Assembly (NCBI GenBank): GCA_022605425.2
Contig: CM061256.1
Location: 434,001-498,000 of the forward strand
Length of the DNA: 64,000 nt
DNA from: Hamiltosporidium tvaerminnensis
Lineage: Eukaryota > Microsporidia > Dubosqiidae
Reading direction: 5' to 3'
The notes under the pieces were generated by a model. It was not told where the DNA came from, ran no database searches, and saw nothing but the letters and a program-made list of their open reading frames with translations. Made by a program: the position numbers and the translations under genes. Shown here piece by piece: positions 1 to 13,259 of the stretch (its first letter is position 1; every line of letters starts with the position of its first letter).

Positions 1-1270
1 ATCGAAACAACTTATTTTCGAATGAAGAAATTTCAAAAATCCGAACTTAACCCTATTTCATATAAAATATAGTATTTGCCTTTTAAATAGCGCAAAATTC
101 TTTTTATATATAAACCTTAGTCATTTTGATTCATATTCATACTTTAAGATGTATTTTGAGGATGCTTTGAACATAGGAATGTGATGTTCACATATGATTG
201 TTTTTTATTTGAAGCTTCTTTTGTAAAGTTCTTAGCATAATTTATCTTTCATAGTAAAATAAGAGTAATAGTGTTTATAGATCTTCAAATAGTATCTCAA
301 TAGTTAAAAACAAAGATTGGCTTGCTTTATAGCCCGTATACACATAAAATTCTATAAAAAGTCACGCCGGCGGATAACCTAGTAGTCTTTATACCACCCT
401 ATAGAAAAGTATTCCTACATCGTTGCAGTTTTACACAGACGTGCAAAAAATATAAGCTGAACGAAGAAAAATTTTGAATATATATCTTTGGAAAAGTATA
501 TCAATAAGTTTATAAAAAATCCAAATTTATATTTTGATGAGTAAAGTTTCAAAAAAAGCCAAATTCAGAAAAAATAGATTCATAAATCGTATCAATCTAT
601 CTGTTTAATTACAATACACATAAGTAGAGAATTTTTTTTGATTTATACTTTTACTTTTTTCACGCTTGACTCCCTGACTATACCCTTGTATAAATTTATT
701 TTACGCTTATAGAATTACTGAAAAAGGTAATAGGAGCCCATAATAATAGAATAGTAAAGCTGAACGTGCAAATTTTACTAAGAAGACACATTAAATCTAC
801 ATTGGAGAGCGGTTTTAATATGAACAAAGCTCTTGTCCAGCAAACACATGTAATCGTAAAAATGAGCAAAATCATTTTTCGGAGCAGCTCCGAACGTATG
901 CATCTGAGTACAAGAGTCAAATATGTTATACAATTATATCTATTTGTTTGTTTAAGCTACTAAAAAACATATAAATATATTTTTGTGGATTTTTAACATG
1001 ATCTTCATCTATATTTTATTCCGATATTGCTATTTTAAGCCAAAATAATCAAAACAAAATACTCTTCTCATTTTCCAATAAAAAAAGAACCTACACTTAC
1101 AGTTGTAGTTTTTTCTTAATTATTTGAATAGCCGCAATATACCAATCAAAACATTTGCTTTAATTGAAAATTTAGTAGTTAACCATACAGTATTGATATT
1201 ATAATTTTTATTGAATATATATGAATTCTAAGAATAAAGAGAGATAAATAGTAAATATACAGCAAATAAA
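1..1270. other. AT-rich intergenic sequence, no gene recognised
   Basis: No reading frame here has coding character. Overlapping short frames at 696-963 on both strands match nothing I recognise. The only structure noted is a GC-rich 17-base near-palindrome at 878-894. Confidence 0.6.
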
Positions 1271-1800
1271 GAGCAATGGATGGATCTGTACTTTGATGTT
1301 GAGCAAGGGGATATAGTAATATGTGCTGTTTACAATGGGTCTATATCAGCTAAAAAAATTCAATAAAAACTTCATTGCCAAAAAAAGATCTCATAACATA
1401 GCTCGAAGTAAATTGGGCTTCAACGTGTATAAAATTATGAAATTCAAATACGTGTTCATGTCTGAACAATCATTGCCTACAAAAGTAAATCCCGGACGAG
1501 AAGTAGCTACCCGAACGAGCTCACTAGGCTTTTTTGTTGGTAAAACGTGCTAAACCGTTTACAGACGACAAATTATTATAGCCTGTCGGGATTGAAGCAG
1601 CATTACAAAATCGACAAAAAAAGTTCCTACATTGAAAAATTTCTGCTTTCCTGGAAATATAATAACTATAAAAGCAGAAGACAATGCAGACAATATAAAT
1701 CACGGTTCGTTAAAAAAATACTTGGAATGGTTTATTTTGATCCTGTATAAGTCAAATTACTTTCTGAAATACCACCTGTTGCTTTTTATTTGAAGGATTA
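1271..1800 (+). pseudogene. Decayed hAT transposase, GTF2IRD2-like, N-terminal part
   Basis: This is a remnant of the N-terminal half of a hAT-superfamily DNA transposase of the type domesticated as GTF2IRD2 in vertebrates. Read across frames, the pieces fall in family order. First comes QWMDLYFDVEQGD followed by a degenerate zinc-finger stretch (VICAVYNGSISAKK). Next is SEQSLPTKV, matching the usual QQSLFTK. Then REVATRTSSLGF and, after a frame change, AKPFTDDKLL, matching the conserved GKPFTDGE block. After another frame change come NIITIKAEDNADNIN and LEWFILIL, matching the NTVTRRIEDIADNI and FSLALDEST region. At least three frame changes and several stops make it non-functional. The catalytic and dimerisation parts could not be traced with confidence, and faint similarity may continue to about 2.1 kb. 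No terminal repeats were found. The assignment rests on remembered family motifs, not a search. Confidence 0.55.
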
Positions 1801-3198
1801 ATTCAAGATGAAATATATTAAGAGCTTTAAGCGTTGTTGGAATTAAGAGCAAATGAATGGAGAAGATATTATCACAAAACTCGAAAAACCAATAAGAAGA
1901 ATAAAGCTTGTTGAAGATACATGAATTGGAAAAAAATCAAGGCTAAAAGAACGTGAGTAGACCCAATAAAGGTATCGGTTATTGTAATGCAGGCTGCGGA
2001 AAATAAAATAGGCTCAAAACCATTATAATAAATTATATTATCACTTAACCTTATTGTGTAGAAAAGCTTGATTTTCTCAAAGTTTTGTTACCAATCATAT
2101 TATTTTCGACTTATGCACCGAATCTCTTCAACTATCGATAATTAAGAAAGCTAATTGAAGAAAATAGCACAATAGCTATATTTATGGCATTTAAATAGCT
2201 TAGCTAAAGACAAATTTAACGCAGTCTTTCCGAAAAATACGAGTCATCGAAATTTTTTTAATGCAATAAATTAGCGTCTTGCTAAGTTAAAAGTAAAGAA
2301 TGGCATCATAAATTCTTTTTATGTAGATCTGACAGAAAATATTTCATTTCACAAAATCTTACATACATATTCTAGTTCTCATCATTCTTGGTGTCACACT
2401 TTATTAAATTGAAGCAACCTTTTCTGTCGCCTCTCAAGTTATAGTTTTTCCGAACCTAATACCGTTTCCCAAGAAGTCGTTTTTTTCAAGTACACCATTT
2501 TAAGATCAACATGTTATTCTTACTTCCTTAAAACACAGTATCGTAATATTCCTCTGATCTTGGCCTATTCACCTACGCGGTCTTTGATTTTCAAGAAAGA
2601 TAGGCATTTTTGCATTTGTTTCTTTTAATCGGTTGTAATTGAATATTCACAGGGAATGGGCCTATAGATAAAGCGTGGTTTCTATCCCACTAAATCTACA
2701 TCAATTATACACACCATTCTCACACATCCCTTGCTTAGAAGATAGATTTATTGTGACTATCCTCTGTCTACCCAAGTCAAAAACCGCTCAAATAATTTTA
2801 AACTAGTATAGAGGTTTAAACAGAAATTATTAAGGTTTTTATGTTGATTGCAACAATAAACAAACGCGGTTCTGTTTTGTTTAAAAAATAAAAGTCAAAT
2901 TTACTTTATTAATTATTCTAAAAAATTTTAATGTTTTCTTTATTGTTTTCAACCTTACCATTCGACACATCAAAATGGTTTTCTTCATAAAAATCGAATT
3001 AATGTGAAAAAATTTAGACTTAGGCGTTTGATTTGTATTTGTATCGAGTTTTTCTATATCAAGACTCTATTTTTAGATGACAAATAAATTGAGATTTTGT
3101 TCATATTTCGTTTAATATGATTTTAACATCATAATTTTTGAAATGAGTGCTATCACAGAAATATTTATATAGTGTTCTATTTTATATACGAATGGGTA
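1801..3198. other. Intergenic, possible continuation of the decayed hAT element
   Basis: No open frame of useful length. The stretch at about 2.4-2.8 kb is less AT-rich than its surroundings and may be decayed coding DNA, but I recognise nothing in it. Confidence 0.45.
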
Positions 3199-5622
3199 CA
3201 GCGGTTCTTAACCGGGGGTGTGGAAAGGTATTATTTTTCAAAAAGGGGGTGCATCAGAAGCCCCTGTCAAAAGCTTAAGCTCATACAGAAATTTTGATTA
3301 TGGTTTTTTGAAACGAAATACAAATATGCTAAAACTAAGAATAAAGTAAAAAAAGTGAATTGAATGTTTCGACGTCATGTCTAAGATTACCACACAAGTA
3401 GACAGTCATGCTCATTGAGACTCAGGTGTGTATCAGCTAAATATGCACTATTACAAACACAAGCGCACCTCTCTCCTTCTCTTTATCCGAGTCCACTATT
3501 GTAAGTCTTCGGCAGTTAGTCGAAAGACCTCTTTGTTTCGTATGCGTGCAACGCATTTAAAATTACGTTTGTAAACCATTTAACAATTTATACATTTTTA
3601 ATTGATCAGTGAGTTAAGCCAAAAAAATATTAGCTTGATAGTAAAACGTAAGTAATTTTCAAATAATTTGTAAAAATATAACTTATGTTATATTTAAATA
3701 ATTTATTGATTATTGAACCCATATATGTCAAAAAAATGCCAATGGAACGATAAATATGTAAGTTGTGGATTCACTTTACAAAAGAAAAATATGGTACCAA
3801 CAACCTCAATGTATTATATGTTCCATAATATTTTCAAACAGCAATCTCAAACCAACAAAGTTATTAGAGCATTTTAGCAATCCGCAAGGGGGTCAAAGGA
3901 CTATAACATGGACAGGTTGATTTCAAAAATAGATTGATTTGATTCCGGAGGGGGGGAAATCCTAAAACAATGCGCCTCAGCAATCCAAAAGCTTTTATTA
4001 GGCGCGTTCTATCAAGTGGCATATTTGTGGGCAAAGAAAAAAAATTCCACACGATCGCTGAAGAATAGATAAAACCCTGCGCATTAATAATAGCCAAAAC
4101 AGCATTAAATTTCTGAGTGCATAATATGATCTAGCAATTTCCGTCATTATATGATATGATCCGAATGTGAATTCAAGCTCTTAGTAAAGATATTTTACTG
4201 CAGATAATAAATGGTATTAAACCAAGTCCATTAAAAAAAGTTTATAATTGGATGAGTTAACTAATGTTGTTAATTGCATCCAGCTTCTTATATTTGTGCG
4301 ATAATTTAAATAGAACGAAATGATAGAGGAATTTTTATGTTGCGAACCTTTGGAGTTGACTTCGAAAGGAATCGATGTTCTTAATCATTAAATATATTTT
4401 TTCTAAGTTTAAACTGCCATTAGATGTTATAGGTTCAATATGCACTGATGAGGCTCTGGCAATGTTATGCAAAAATTCTGGATTTGTTTCTCAAATGAAA
4501 AAGGAATCCCCGCAAGCTACGATAACACATTGCATGTTACTTTGCCACGCACTTGCTCTAAAAACTCTACCAGAAGCTTTAAAATATCATCTAATTACTG
4601 CAATAAACGTAGTAAAATATATATGTAGACGAGCTTATATCCTGTAATTTTTCGTTTCCTTTGTGAAGAAATTGATGCTGCTAATACCCTACTTCTATAT
4701 CACACCGATATGCAATGACTCTCTAAATGGTCGCGTCCTTAGGTGAGTTTTTGAATGCCGGGCAAAAAATTATTCAGTTACGGACTGGTCGAAAGTGTGA
4801 TTTAGTAAATGATTTTGAGAGTAAGGGCGCTACTCTTAGAAAAGCCCACCTAGCAGATATATTCAGACAAGTAAATGAATTGAACATATCAATCCAAGGA
4901 TTTTGTACAAATATAATTATAGGAGTGAAAAACCATCTTTATTTATTGGAAAACTAGAAATTTGGGTAATTTGTAAACTTTTCTTTGCTTGATTCAATTG
5001 TTTTGGAAAATGAAAAATGTACAATAATATCTGACAGTACAAGGCATTTTGAATTATTTAGCAATCCTGTATGGATGTTTTTCTATTGGAATCATTACCA
5101 AAACTCAGAAATGGATACTGAACCCATTTCTTTACCACCCATCTTGGATGGATGATAGTGATGCAAAAAAAAGACTAGTATATTGAAATGCGTGACAGTA
5201 GCGAAATTTAAATGGAATTCGAAAAATTAGAATTTACATGAATTTCTGGTACACAGTTAGAACGTTATAATATTTAGATAAAAGTAGCATTGAAGTTACT
5301 TCTACATTTCGGTACTCTTTATTTGGGTGAAATAGAGTTTTCCTCACTTTTGAGCATAAAAACCAAAGCGAGTAATCGCTTCAATGAAAGTGATTACCCA
5401 CGTGTGTCTCTTTCAAAAAAGAGCCTCGCATTCAAATATTATAATCGGAAGTAACAATAGCCTATTCTTTAAATAAAACAATATTTTAGAGTATTTGATA
5501 TATATTTCGATTTTTAAATGGACAACAAATTCGTTTAAAATCGAAACACTTTTTAATCAGGGGTGCAGCGATCATTTTTCATTTAAAGGGGTGTGGCTCA
5601 CTTAAAAAGCTAAGAACCACCG
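3199..5622 (+). mobile_element. hAT-superfamily DNA transposon (ZBED5-like), complete but decayed
   Basis: A 2.4-kb element bounded by imperfect inverted ends. The left end reads CAGCGGTTCTTAACC and continues into a G-rich stretch (GGGGGTGTGG). The right end, read on the minus strand, gives CGGTGGTTCTTAGC and later GCCACACCCC. Both resemble the CAGTGGTTCTTAACC ends typical of animal hAT elements. The transposase remnant lies inside in the expected orientation. The 8-bp target duplication expected for hAT elements is not recognisable (AATGGGTA on the left against ATCCATAT on the right), which fits an old insertion. The element is dead: its transposase carries many stops and frame changes. Confidence 0.8.
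3725..5449 (+). pseudogene. Decayed hAT transposase, ZBED5/SCAND3-like
   Basis: The transposase of the enclosing element, which would have cut and pasted it in the nucleus. Motifs occur in family order, spread over several frames. The ATG at 3725 starts MSKKCQWNDKYVSCGFT, the usual N-terminus. LKPTKLLEHF is the second half of a BED-type zinc finger. QLLIFVR and EEFLCCEPLELTSKGIDV, near 4290-4380, match the QLLVFVRY and EEFLFCKPLETTT region. The best-preserved open stretch (4375-4647) has DVIGSICTDEALAML and HCMLLCHALALKTLPEAL, matching the family's CTDGAPAMLG and HC-HREALASKTLP blocks. LCEEIDAANTLLLYHTDMQ and ADIFRQVNELNISIQG follow. At 5289-5449, LHFGTLYLGEIEFSSLLSIK matches the C-terminal hAT dimerisation domain. 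In-frame stops are present throughout. Such elements are widespread in animals, so transfer from an animal host is plausible but inferred. Confidence 0.85.
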
Positions 5623-8600
5623 ATCCATATAATGGATTTTTTAATTCGAATGAAAGGTGAAATCATATTACGAATTTTGTTAACAACTGACAAGATAAAT
5701 ATAAATAATCAATCGTTTACAAATGTTTGTATTATTTCATTTGCATATACTTGTTTATTGGCACTCTTGAAAACATATTTTTCAACCAATATATTTGAGC
5801 TCATTCGTTTTAAAACACAAGAAGCATAAAATTTGGATATCATTTGATCATATTTTTGCTTTGCGCCTTTAAATTGATAATCCTCTAGCACATTAGATTG
5901 TCGAAGCAAAGACAAAAAAATCCTGTAATATTTTAATTCAATAAGAATTCCTCATCAATTGTTCAACAATCTTCACGAATCTTCCCCAGTAAGTATCAAA
6001 ATTTTATATATCAACATCAGTATTTAAATTACAAGCATTGAAAACAAGATATTATATTTTCTTTGCACAAATTCAAAAAAAGCTGCGTTAATCGTATTTT
6101 GCCATTTAAAATCTTTAAATGCAATCTCAAACAAGAAAATAGCAGTTTTTGCAACAATTATATCAGAAAATAAACTCAGATTAAAAATTATGCGGCTTGG
6201 CTAAAGAAATTTTCGCAGAAATTTCTTGCTATTGGTTCATCACTCCACATTATGAATTTCAAATAACCAGATTCATCAAATAGTTTATTGTTTTGTTAGA
6301 TTTTAGTCGGTTTAAAGTTTACAAAAATTAGTCAATAAGCATGCCTTTTACGAAATAAATTTAACTTTTTTGAGCTTCATTTTTGTTTGTATTAAATGAA
6401 TAGAAATTTGCAAAATTACATATGAGATCATTTAACCAAATTAATTCTTTCTCAAAACAAATCGTAATCAAACTTTAGTGGAACTAGTTTCTTGCTATTT
6501 TGGTATTCTTAGAGAATGTAAATAAAACAAAATAGTCGCAGAAATGAACAACTGATGCAGCTAGAATATATAGACGTATTCAGATTAATTTGAATTATAA
6601 ATGTATAAAAGAAAGCTATTCGCTGGCATTTATGTCTAGGGTATTAAACATAAAGTTTTCGGAACATGGTATTCAATTTTTATTATACTTCGTCAATTTA
6701 AATATTTCAAATTTAGATGAATCACAATAAATATCAATGTAATACGCTATTATTAAAATTTTTGAATAATAAATAGAGATTTCAGGTACTTTTCACACAA
6801 TTATAATCTTATTTACCAGAAGTGAATTTCTAAATGATACTTTAGGAATATTTAAAGAAAACATAACAAAGTTACAGAGAAAAATATTCTACTTTTACTT
6901 TAACTAGAAAGAATAACATTTGAAAGAATAATTTTCTTACATTAAACCCCCAAATAGAATAGCTTAAAGACAAAAAAAGCATAACATTAGAAAACACAAG
7001 AATAATTATGTTTTATGCCAAAGCTTAAAAATTTCCTCAAACAATAACCAAATTTTGCGAACTAAAAAAAGACGTGTTAACTCCAGCCAAATATTTTTTG
7101 TCTATAATCTCCATCCGTAATATAAATTAAAAGAATTTTCTTTTCAATATTTAGTAAACAATAAATTCAACTTAGAAGTTGAATTATTTAAGTATTTAAT
7201 TTACAAAAAAACATATTAATACCTCGTAGGTCCTGCGAATGATCATTTTCGATTTAACTAGTTCCCAATCTATTAGTTTGACATTTTTTGTCTTTTCTAT
7301 TAGAAGAAGTATAGGTAAACTACACTATTCATTAATCTTTATACGCAAGAAACTTATTTAATCTACGACATAAATCAAAAAAAAGCCATAAAAAACAGTT
7401 AAGATTCGATCATTTTTTTGATAAGAATTGATACTATCAATAAAAAACAATTTAAAATAAATTATTTTCCATTAGAACCATTTTAATTGTATATCAGATG
7501 CATAAATGAGACTTATATGTTTCAGCATCTCTCAACCTTTTGCTATAAACAATTCTTTGGTGCAAGCATAATAACCTTCATAAAATGAAAAAAAATTGAA
7601 TGCAACCATAGATTAGATTGAAATATTTTATCACCAAAACTATGTATTTGATATTTATATTTTGTATTAGTTCTCATAAGTATAAGAAATTTGACTACAT
7701 TTAGAAATTAAATTGCTGTATGGAGTGGCTGAGAAACGTTATATAAAAAGCACGAAATTAATAATTCTAATATGAACAACAGTAACTTCGCATTACAAAT
7801 ACCAAGTTTTAAATAGGGAGTAGGTATACATTTCAAAGATTTATCAATGATTTAGTTAAACCAAGAGTTCTAAACTAGAGGAATTTTTAAAGTTAACTGA
7901 TGTTATGAAAATTGGAATTTTCTACACATCAGTACTCAACAAAAGACACGAGTATTGATTTTTTATATAAGTTAGGGTGTCTATGTTATTTGTAAAACAC
8001 TACGAATAAAATTATTGCACAAAAAGATAAAAGGATTAGAAAAAAAACCCAGGTTGGCTATAATTAAGCCAGTGTAATTAAATCAAGCACTATGTTACAA
8101 GTATTCTTATTTGAATACTTTTTATTATGATATAAACTGTCATTATTCTATAAATTTTAATTTTAGTATCAAATTTTTTTATTCAACAAGAATAGCGAAA
8201 GCTGAGAAACTTTCCAGACTTGTTTATTTCATAGCAACGAAAGACAATGATTACAATACCTTAACCTTTATTTATATTTTACATAGAACTTTCCAGAAAT
8301 ATTACATGATATTTTTATCTAACATCTTTATGTTTTCTTAATTCGAAAAAAATTCGATTTTAATATAAATAATATTTGCATTATTCAACAACAGAAAACA
8401 TAAACCAAAAATTTGGCATGGCCTATTAAAGTGAAATCTTATATTCAACATTAAAAAGGAATTAATTTAAGTAAAATGACTAATAGAAATTATAATTTAT
8501 AGAAACAATGCTCGGATTTTTATTTTTTTATATTGATAAAGGAAACGCCACAGTACTATTCCGAAGCTCAATTTTAATAGGAAAATTATATTAGAAAAAT

Positions 8601-11600
8601 AAAATCTTATAAAAAATTTATTTTAAAGTTGACTTTATATATCCCAAAAATTTTTAATAAAACATCTGAACTAAGATTTTTGAAACATTTTTTTAATGCT
8701 TTTAGTATAATAAATAGATATCCTAGCCATACAATTTTGAATTACTATAATAAAAGCTAAATATATTTGTATTAACTGGTGCAACTATATTTCTTTGTAT
8801 ATACTATCACAATCTTTTCTCTGAAGCGAATTTAAATCTATTATTACGGGTAAAACATTCCAAGTTGCAAATTTATCAAACATTCTGTTTTCTTACTTTA
8901 AATATCAAGGTAAGAAACTTTAAAATTAATTTACATCTACATCCTATATAATATTCATAAAAGAAATAAATTCTAAACTTATTCTTAAATTCTATTCAAA
9001 CTATAATGCTGAAAATTTCGAAAATCGTTAGATTTTATTCTTATAAAGTGACGGTAGTTTCTAAATAACAATTTACAGCATATTAAAAATTATAACATCA
9101 CATTATTCTTAATAGGATGAATACTTTTAATTCCGGTGGAAGCTTACTTTATTTAGTGTGTAAGGTTGCAACAACATTATTTTAAAAAATAAATTGCCCA
9201 ATATCTGCTTTAAAATGTAGGGTTTCATTTTGGTTTTTATAAAGATATTCTTTAATCGATATACTAGTTACAATACGATGTAATTTACATCGTATAATGG
9301 AATAAATGCCAATTTAAAAAAGAAAAATTAATAGTCTATGCATTTCATGTCTTTACAAAAAAATCTATTTTAACATTTTATCTGCAATATAAATAATCAA
9401 AATTTATTTTGAAAAATCGATTTAAAGCTTTTGTAAATATTAAAGTCTGCTATATGTTAATAGAATTCCACTATAATTATAGTATAATTTAGATTCCATT
9501 ATATTAAAGCCTTTAACAGATGGAATAGAACCAGCCTATCCTAGTTAATATACAACACACAAAATCTCTCCGAATATAAGTATAATATTGAATCCTACGT
9601 TATAATTATAAAATCCGCATGAAGCATTAAGTACGATAATAGTCTTTAAAATTATTTTATTAATAGTAAATTCCATATCTAAAATTCACAGAATGTATTA
9701 GCCATAGACTTTTAAGACAAATTGAATTTCGAATATATATCTAGTCGCTAAACCGATGCAAAATTATGATAAAAAACAAGAACAACAAATGCCTGACCAT
9801 ATTATATTTTATTCATTAATTGGATTAGTAAATAAACATTTTAAAAGTCTTAACCCAAAAATTTTTGAATTTATAAAATACCATATTTCCGTTTTGATAT
9901 TGTTTATGCCATCATACACCAAACATAGATTTATAGAATATAAGGTGTTTATAATAGTTGCGCATAAAATCACGCTATTTGCTCAAGCAAGATTTCTGAA
10001 AAATTTTATGATTGGAATAAAATAACAAGGTTTTTAATAACGTAGTTTTTAAGGCGATGTTGTATGAAAACCCAAAATTTGAAATTTTATCCAAATAAAT
10101 GTCATAACATAAAATATAATTTAAAAAAAATCCGGTTTATTTTCTTAAGATCAGCCAAATCCACACACAAAACTCCGTATAAACTACTGGGCGATATATA
10201 GCGAACATTTCTGGAATCAGACTTTGGTTACGAACAGCTTAAATAAATAAAATGTATTTTGAATTTTTTGTAGTACAATAAGTAATATTTTAAATTACTA
10301 TTTAAGATAAGTATCTCCTAATTTGTTAAATTAGAGTCTTAAGAAACACATTTATTTGAGTAAGCAAAACTACATAAACTTAATTCAGTAAATGATGCAA
10401 ATAAATTTAATTATTTGTTAAAAGACATTCCTTAACTCTCAAAATTTTTACAACTCTGTTTCTATTCAAATGATTAAAATTTCCATACTAATCTTAGTGT
10501 GTAAATATAATACACACGCTGTTATCAATTTTGTCATCGTAATTTATATTTTAAAAATATTTCTTTAATAAATCCAACACATAGTTTAGCAGTTACATAT
10601 AGTCTTTTTTAATGAATATAAGCCAACCTTTGTATCAGAATATATTTAGTTTTTTGATAATTTTTTTATTTTACATGATTTTTCAATACATTCTAAATAC
10701 TTTGCTTAAATACATTTGATAGACTTGTAATTTTAACTTTTATATTAAGCTTTTAATTGTAATATTTTATATAAATGTAAAAAAGTGAATTTTTGGTATA
10801 GCGTTCAAACTCTAAACAGCCGTAAAATCCAGACAAAATTTAAATAGATACAGAATCTCTTGTAATATAAATTATAATAAATACTTTCAAATTTATGTTT
10901 GAAATAAATTTTTAATTCTAAACAACATGAGTTTTGTGTATGTATTATACGTTTCGAACAAAGAATACTCATATTCTACAGTCTATGTACACATACATTG
11001 GAAAATATTCTTTATTTTTTAAAAAAGGGCAAATATATAGCGATGTCTTTTAGATATTAATCCGAAGTGTTACTCCGTAAGAATGGTTTTTCAAATTAAA
11101 ATAAGCAGATTGTGACATCTTAGTGTAAACCCTAAAAAATTTAAATGCATAGAGAAATGAAAAAATATTTAGTATCACATCTAAATTGTTTACTACCTAC
11201 AAAACAAAATGCAAGAAACAGTTTACTTCTCAAGTAGGAAAAAGACAGAAGTAGCAATATTTAAGGGCGTATTTTAAATTTAAACGCTATATTATAGCTT
11301 TAAATTCGACCTAATTTCGTGCTGAAGTCAAGATTTGAATTTCGAATTTCCCAACACTTATTTAAGTATACCAAAAGTAACAATTAAATGTTGAAACTAT
11401 AATATTAAAACACAAACACTCTATTCGTGAGATATGGGATATATAAACATGATCTATACAAGAATATCTCACTTTCTACGCAACCATAGAGAAGGCCGAA
11501 AGGAAAAAAATAAAAATTGGTTCATATTATCTAGGAAATATTAGCATATATTAGCTGTTATAGTATGAAGGCAGTCTAGAATAACATCGCATGTTTAATA

Positions 11601-11726
11601 TACGTGCTATAAATATCAGTAAATATAGAAATAGGTATTAAGAATCCACGCAAGTAGTTTTGTCATCTTTGACGAAACCTATATTTAAAGTTTTCCCACT
11701 CTATTCATTTACATAGAAATAAAAAT
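5623..11726. other. Long AT-rich gene desert
   Basis: Six kilobases with no frame I would defend as a gene. The longest open stretch (89 codons at 9756) has no recognisable composition or motif and is probably chance. A perfect 23-base palindrome lies at 9273-9295. Confidence 0.6.
9273..9295. repeat. Perfect 23-bp palindrome
   Basis: Arms ATACGATGTAA and TTACATCGTAT are perfect inverted copies around a single central T. There is no neighbouring gene within several kilobases, so a promoter role is unsupported. It could be a binding site, a relic transposon end or chance. Confidence 0.5.
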
Positions 11727-12450
11727 AGCTTTATTAAAGCATCACATCTTTTGCCAACAGTTGTCATGTTATATTTGTTTTAATGACATTAACACCGTTC
11801 TAGGTTTAAACATAAATCACTGCTTTCTCAACACTTCATCAGTAACTCCTACGATACCTAAGACCAAGAGCCTTTCATCGCACAGGTGTGTATAACCTAA
11901 TCAACAGGCGAGGCAGTTGACGGATTTTCTTAATATCTGTTGCATGGAGTGTGATCGAAGACCGAACTTCCCTGGGATCCCCAAGACTCTGCAGCATTCC
12001 CACTTACTCTAAAATTTCTAACCCAATAAGCTTTTAGCTAACATATATTCCAGAGACTTATATGGGCACCACCTAGAAGGTGCAATGTCATACCAACAGG
12101 TATAACCTGCTACTCAGCTTTCCTGGCTTTAAATGATTTTTTGTTTTATATCTCCCAGGCGCCAAGTTTTCAAACCCGAGTGAGCAATGCTAGGTTTCTA
12201 GCCTTTTACATTGCAATTGCCTATACGGTCAGCTGCGGCCACAATCTTGGTACATAAAAAATTACAAATAAATTTGTAGAAAAAGTTTCGCCCTTTCGTA
12301 GACCTCTCCTCCTCATACAAATTTCCTTGGAACAACAAAAGATGTAGTATGGTTTTATTTCCACCAAAAATCTAAACAATGATGTTCACACCAGTTTCAC
12401 ATACACTATTGCCAAGCAGAAAGTTGTTTAAGTGGTTATTCTTCCTCCTC
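11727..12450 (-). repeat. Rep-1 dispersed repeat, copy A
   Basis: A full-length, diverged copy of a ~730-bp repeat that occurs four times in the window plus one fragment. It reads on the minus strand: the 5' end (GGTTAT-CTTCC-TCCTC as seen on the plus strand) is on the right and the AT-rich 3' end is on the left. Shared blocks include AGGTTTAAACATAAAT, CCTTTCATC-CAGGTGTGTA and GGCGAGGCAGTTG. No long reading frame is shared between copies, so I see it as noncoding. The sequence abutting its left edge (11706-11726) recurs inverted at the left edge of copy B. Confidence 0.85.
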
Positions 12451-13259
12451 TTAGATGTTATATAAATATTTATATTTCAATATATATAATATTGTTTAAG
12501 GAAGTGGTTAAATCTGAAATACAAATTTATGACAAATAAATATTTTATTCTTTACTAATATAGCTTTGGTTTCTTAAGATCTAACAGTCAACAATAGTTC
12601 ATAACTATTTTATATTTCAATATTGGTGTTAAATGTTATATTTTTATTATTTCAATATACTAAAAATACATATATTATGCCATCGGATATAAAATAAAAT
12701 ACAATTTGCAACTATATCTTTTTAAAATATTCTTAGAGAATTAAAAAGTCCAATGTCTCGGGATACGTCAATGCTTTCTGAAAAGATATTATTTTCGAGT
12801 ATATAATATGAAGAAATTCAAATGCCGAGTCCGCCACTATTGCTATCTTTTGCCGCGAAAAGCGCTCATACATGTAATTCTAAAAATAAAATTAATTTCA
12901 TGGCTGTAAAAACTTATTTTTTGCGGAATAACGATTGCGAAGTGTTTTTGTATTTAAGAATAAATAGATTAACACTCCGAGTAAGGATCAGATGTCTAAA
13001 ATAGTCGGAGTGTTAAGCAGTTTAATATGTAGTAAGAAATTTTTGATATGAAATTTTGTTATCTATTCTTTTTATTTGATTAAAAACTTTTGATAAAATC
13101 CAAAACTTCATTATTGACTATTATAATGCATATATTTAAAATTTTATTGTTAGAAACAATAATATTGGATTAAAGTTGTGTAATATATGTGTCCCCAGTA
13201 GATATTATATACAACTCATAAATAGACAATATTATTATATTATCTATAGGATATTATAT
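12451..13259. other. AT-rich intergenic sequence
   Basis: No gene recognised. A short frame at 12822-13004 is not convincing. A perfect 12-bp inverted repeat is noted separately at 12969-13016. Confidence 0.55.
12969..13016. repeat. 12-bp inverted repeat, stem-loop potential
   Basis: TTAACACTCCGA at 12969-12980 and its exact reverse complement at 13005-13016, separated by 24 bases. It could fold as a hairpin in RNA or be the ends of a tiny relic. No gene end sits nearby to make it a terminator. Confidence 0.4.

Noticed and set aside
3864-4097. 77-codon minus-strand frame
   Set aside because: It is antisense to the decayed hAT transposase.
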